Shown: positions 38,017 to 38,159 of the stretch, piece after piece
How the letters are laid out: the number at the start of each line of letters is the position of its first letter
Position numbering within the stretch: the stretch's first letter is position 1
Source of the DNA: CAYVNU01 sp964453265
GTDB lineage: Bacteria > Patescibacteriota > Doudnabacteria > UBA920
DNA: 38,159 nucleotides
NCBI GenBank assembly: GCA_964453265.1
Contig: CAYVNU010000008.1
Span: 1-38,159, forward strand
Direction of reading: 5' to 3'
The notes under the pieces: generated by a model
Database searches by the model: none
The model's input: only the letters and a program-made list of their open reading frames with translations
What the model was told of the DNA's origin: nothing
Program-made: the position numbers and the translations under genes

Positions 38017-38159
38017 TTAGGTTCTAAATCCAATTTTAGTTTTAGGTTTTTCTGGTTCTTTAATTAACTTTTTTATAACTTTAAATATTACACTTATATC
38101 CAGACCTTGCCTTTGCTGCTTTTTTTCTAGCTGTTCTATTTTTCTTGCCAAGTCTTTAT
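38017..38159 (-). CDS. C-terminal end of an ORF6N-type DNA-binding protein (partial)
   Basis: The last 47 codons before a TAA at 38017-38019 are open to the window edge: DLARKIEQLEKKQQRQGLDI, then SVIFKVIKKLIKEPEKPKTK and IGFRT. A coiled-coil start (LARKIEQLEKK) followed by a VF..I..L...P..P..KIGF ending is the typical tail of ORF6N-domain proteins, phage-derived DNA-binding proteins frequent in Patescibacteria. The N-terminal ORF6N domain, if present, lies outside the window. Confidence 0.6.
   Translation of the reverse strand, partial: KDLARKIEQLEKKQQRQGLDISVIFKVIKKLIKEPEKPKTKIGFRT

Overview
The window comes from a low-GC bacterium that is most likely a member of the Patescibacteria/Candidate Phyla Radiation, probably close to Parcubacteria. 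This is inferred from gene content and style. Genes are compact and nearly all on the minus strand, many proteins are shorter than usual family members, rimM is missing from the rpsP-trmD-rplS block, and there is a tandem family of secreted VirB2-like two-helix proteins. A DksA-like protein has no zinc-finger cysteines, and short GC-rich palindromes are scattered between and even inside genes. The 5' end of a 16S rRNA gene is at the left edge on the minus strand, but 60 bases are too few to place the organism by phylogeny.

Layout. 1-790: start of the 16S gene, with a structured leader of about 680 nt, a boxA and a promoter. 795-6134: a type IV pilin-like protein, ClpP, a small membrane protein, NusA, a YraN-type nuclease, a methyltransferase and YmdB. 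6149-8981: RNase Y directly upstream of ymdB, then a superoxide dismutase on the plus strand. 9122-12511: the translation block rpsP-khpA-trmD-rluD-rplS (minus strand), with separate promoters before rpsP and khpA. 12634-21034: a small plus-strand cassette, DedA, an unknown protein with a possible JAMM motif, a short SMC, a micropeptide gene, RNase III, tRNA-Val, a membrane protein and FtsH. 21104-21345: a complete tRNA-Leu(UAG) nested in the D-arm of a second, decayed tRNA-Leu(UAG). 22301-26628: six consecutive secreted proteins sharing a VirB2-like helical hairpin. 26727-31667: a sugar-binding lipoprotein, GalU, ComM, LspA and a DksA/TraR-like protein. 31725-32214: a highly structured RNA gene of about 490 nt with its own promoter and terminator, not recognised. 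32394-38159: a DinG-like protein with an intact exonuclease and an apparently dead helicase, a TrmB-type regulator divergent from an unknown gene, an HExxH protein, a small membrane-protein cassette with a structured leader, and the end of an ORF6N-type protein.

Most of the window is housekeeping: transcription and RNA turnover (NusA, RNase Y, YmdB, RNase III), ribosome and tRNA maturation (L19, S16, KhpA, TrmD, RluD), protein quality control (ClpP, FtsH) and envelope functions (LspA, DedA, GalU, pilin-like proteins). The most unusual items are the nested tRNA-Leu genes, the unidentified long RNA, the palindromes translated in frame inside NusA and RluD (and a weaker case in RNase Y), the VirB2-like array, and the self-contained plus-strand mini-gene cassettes.
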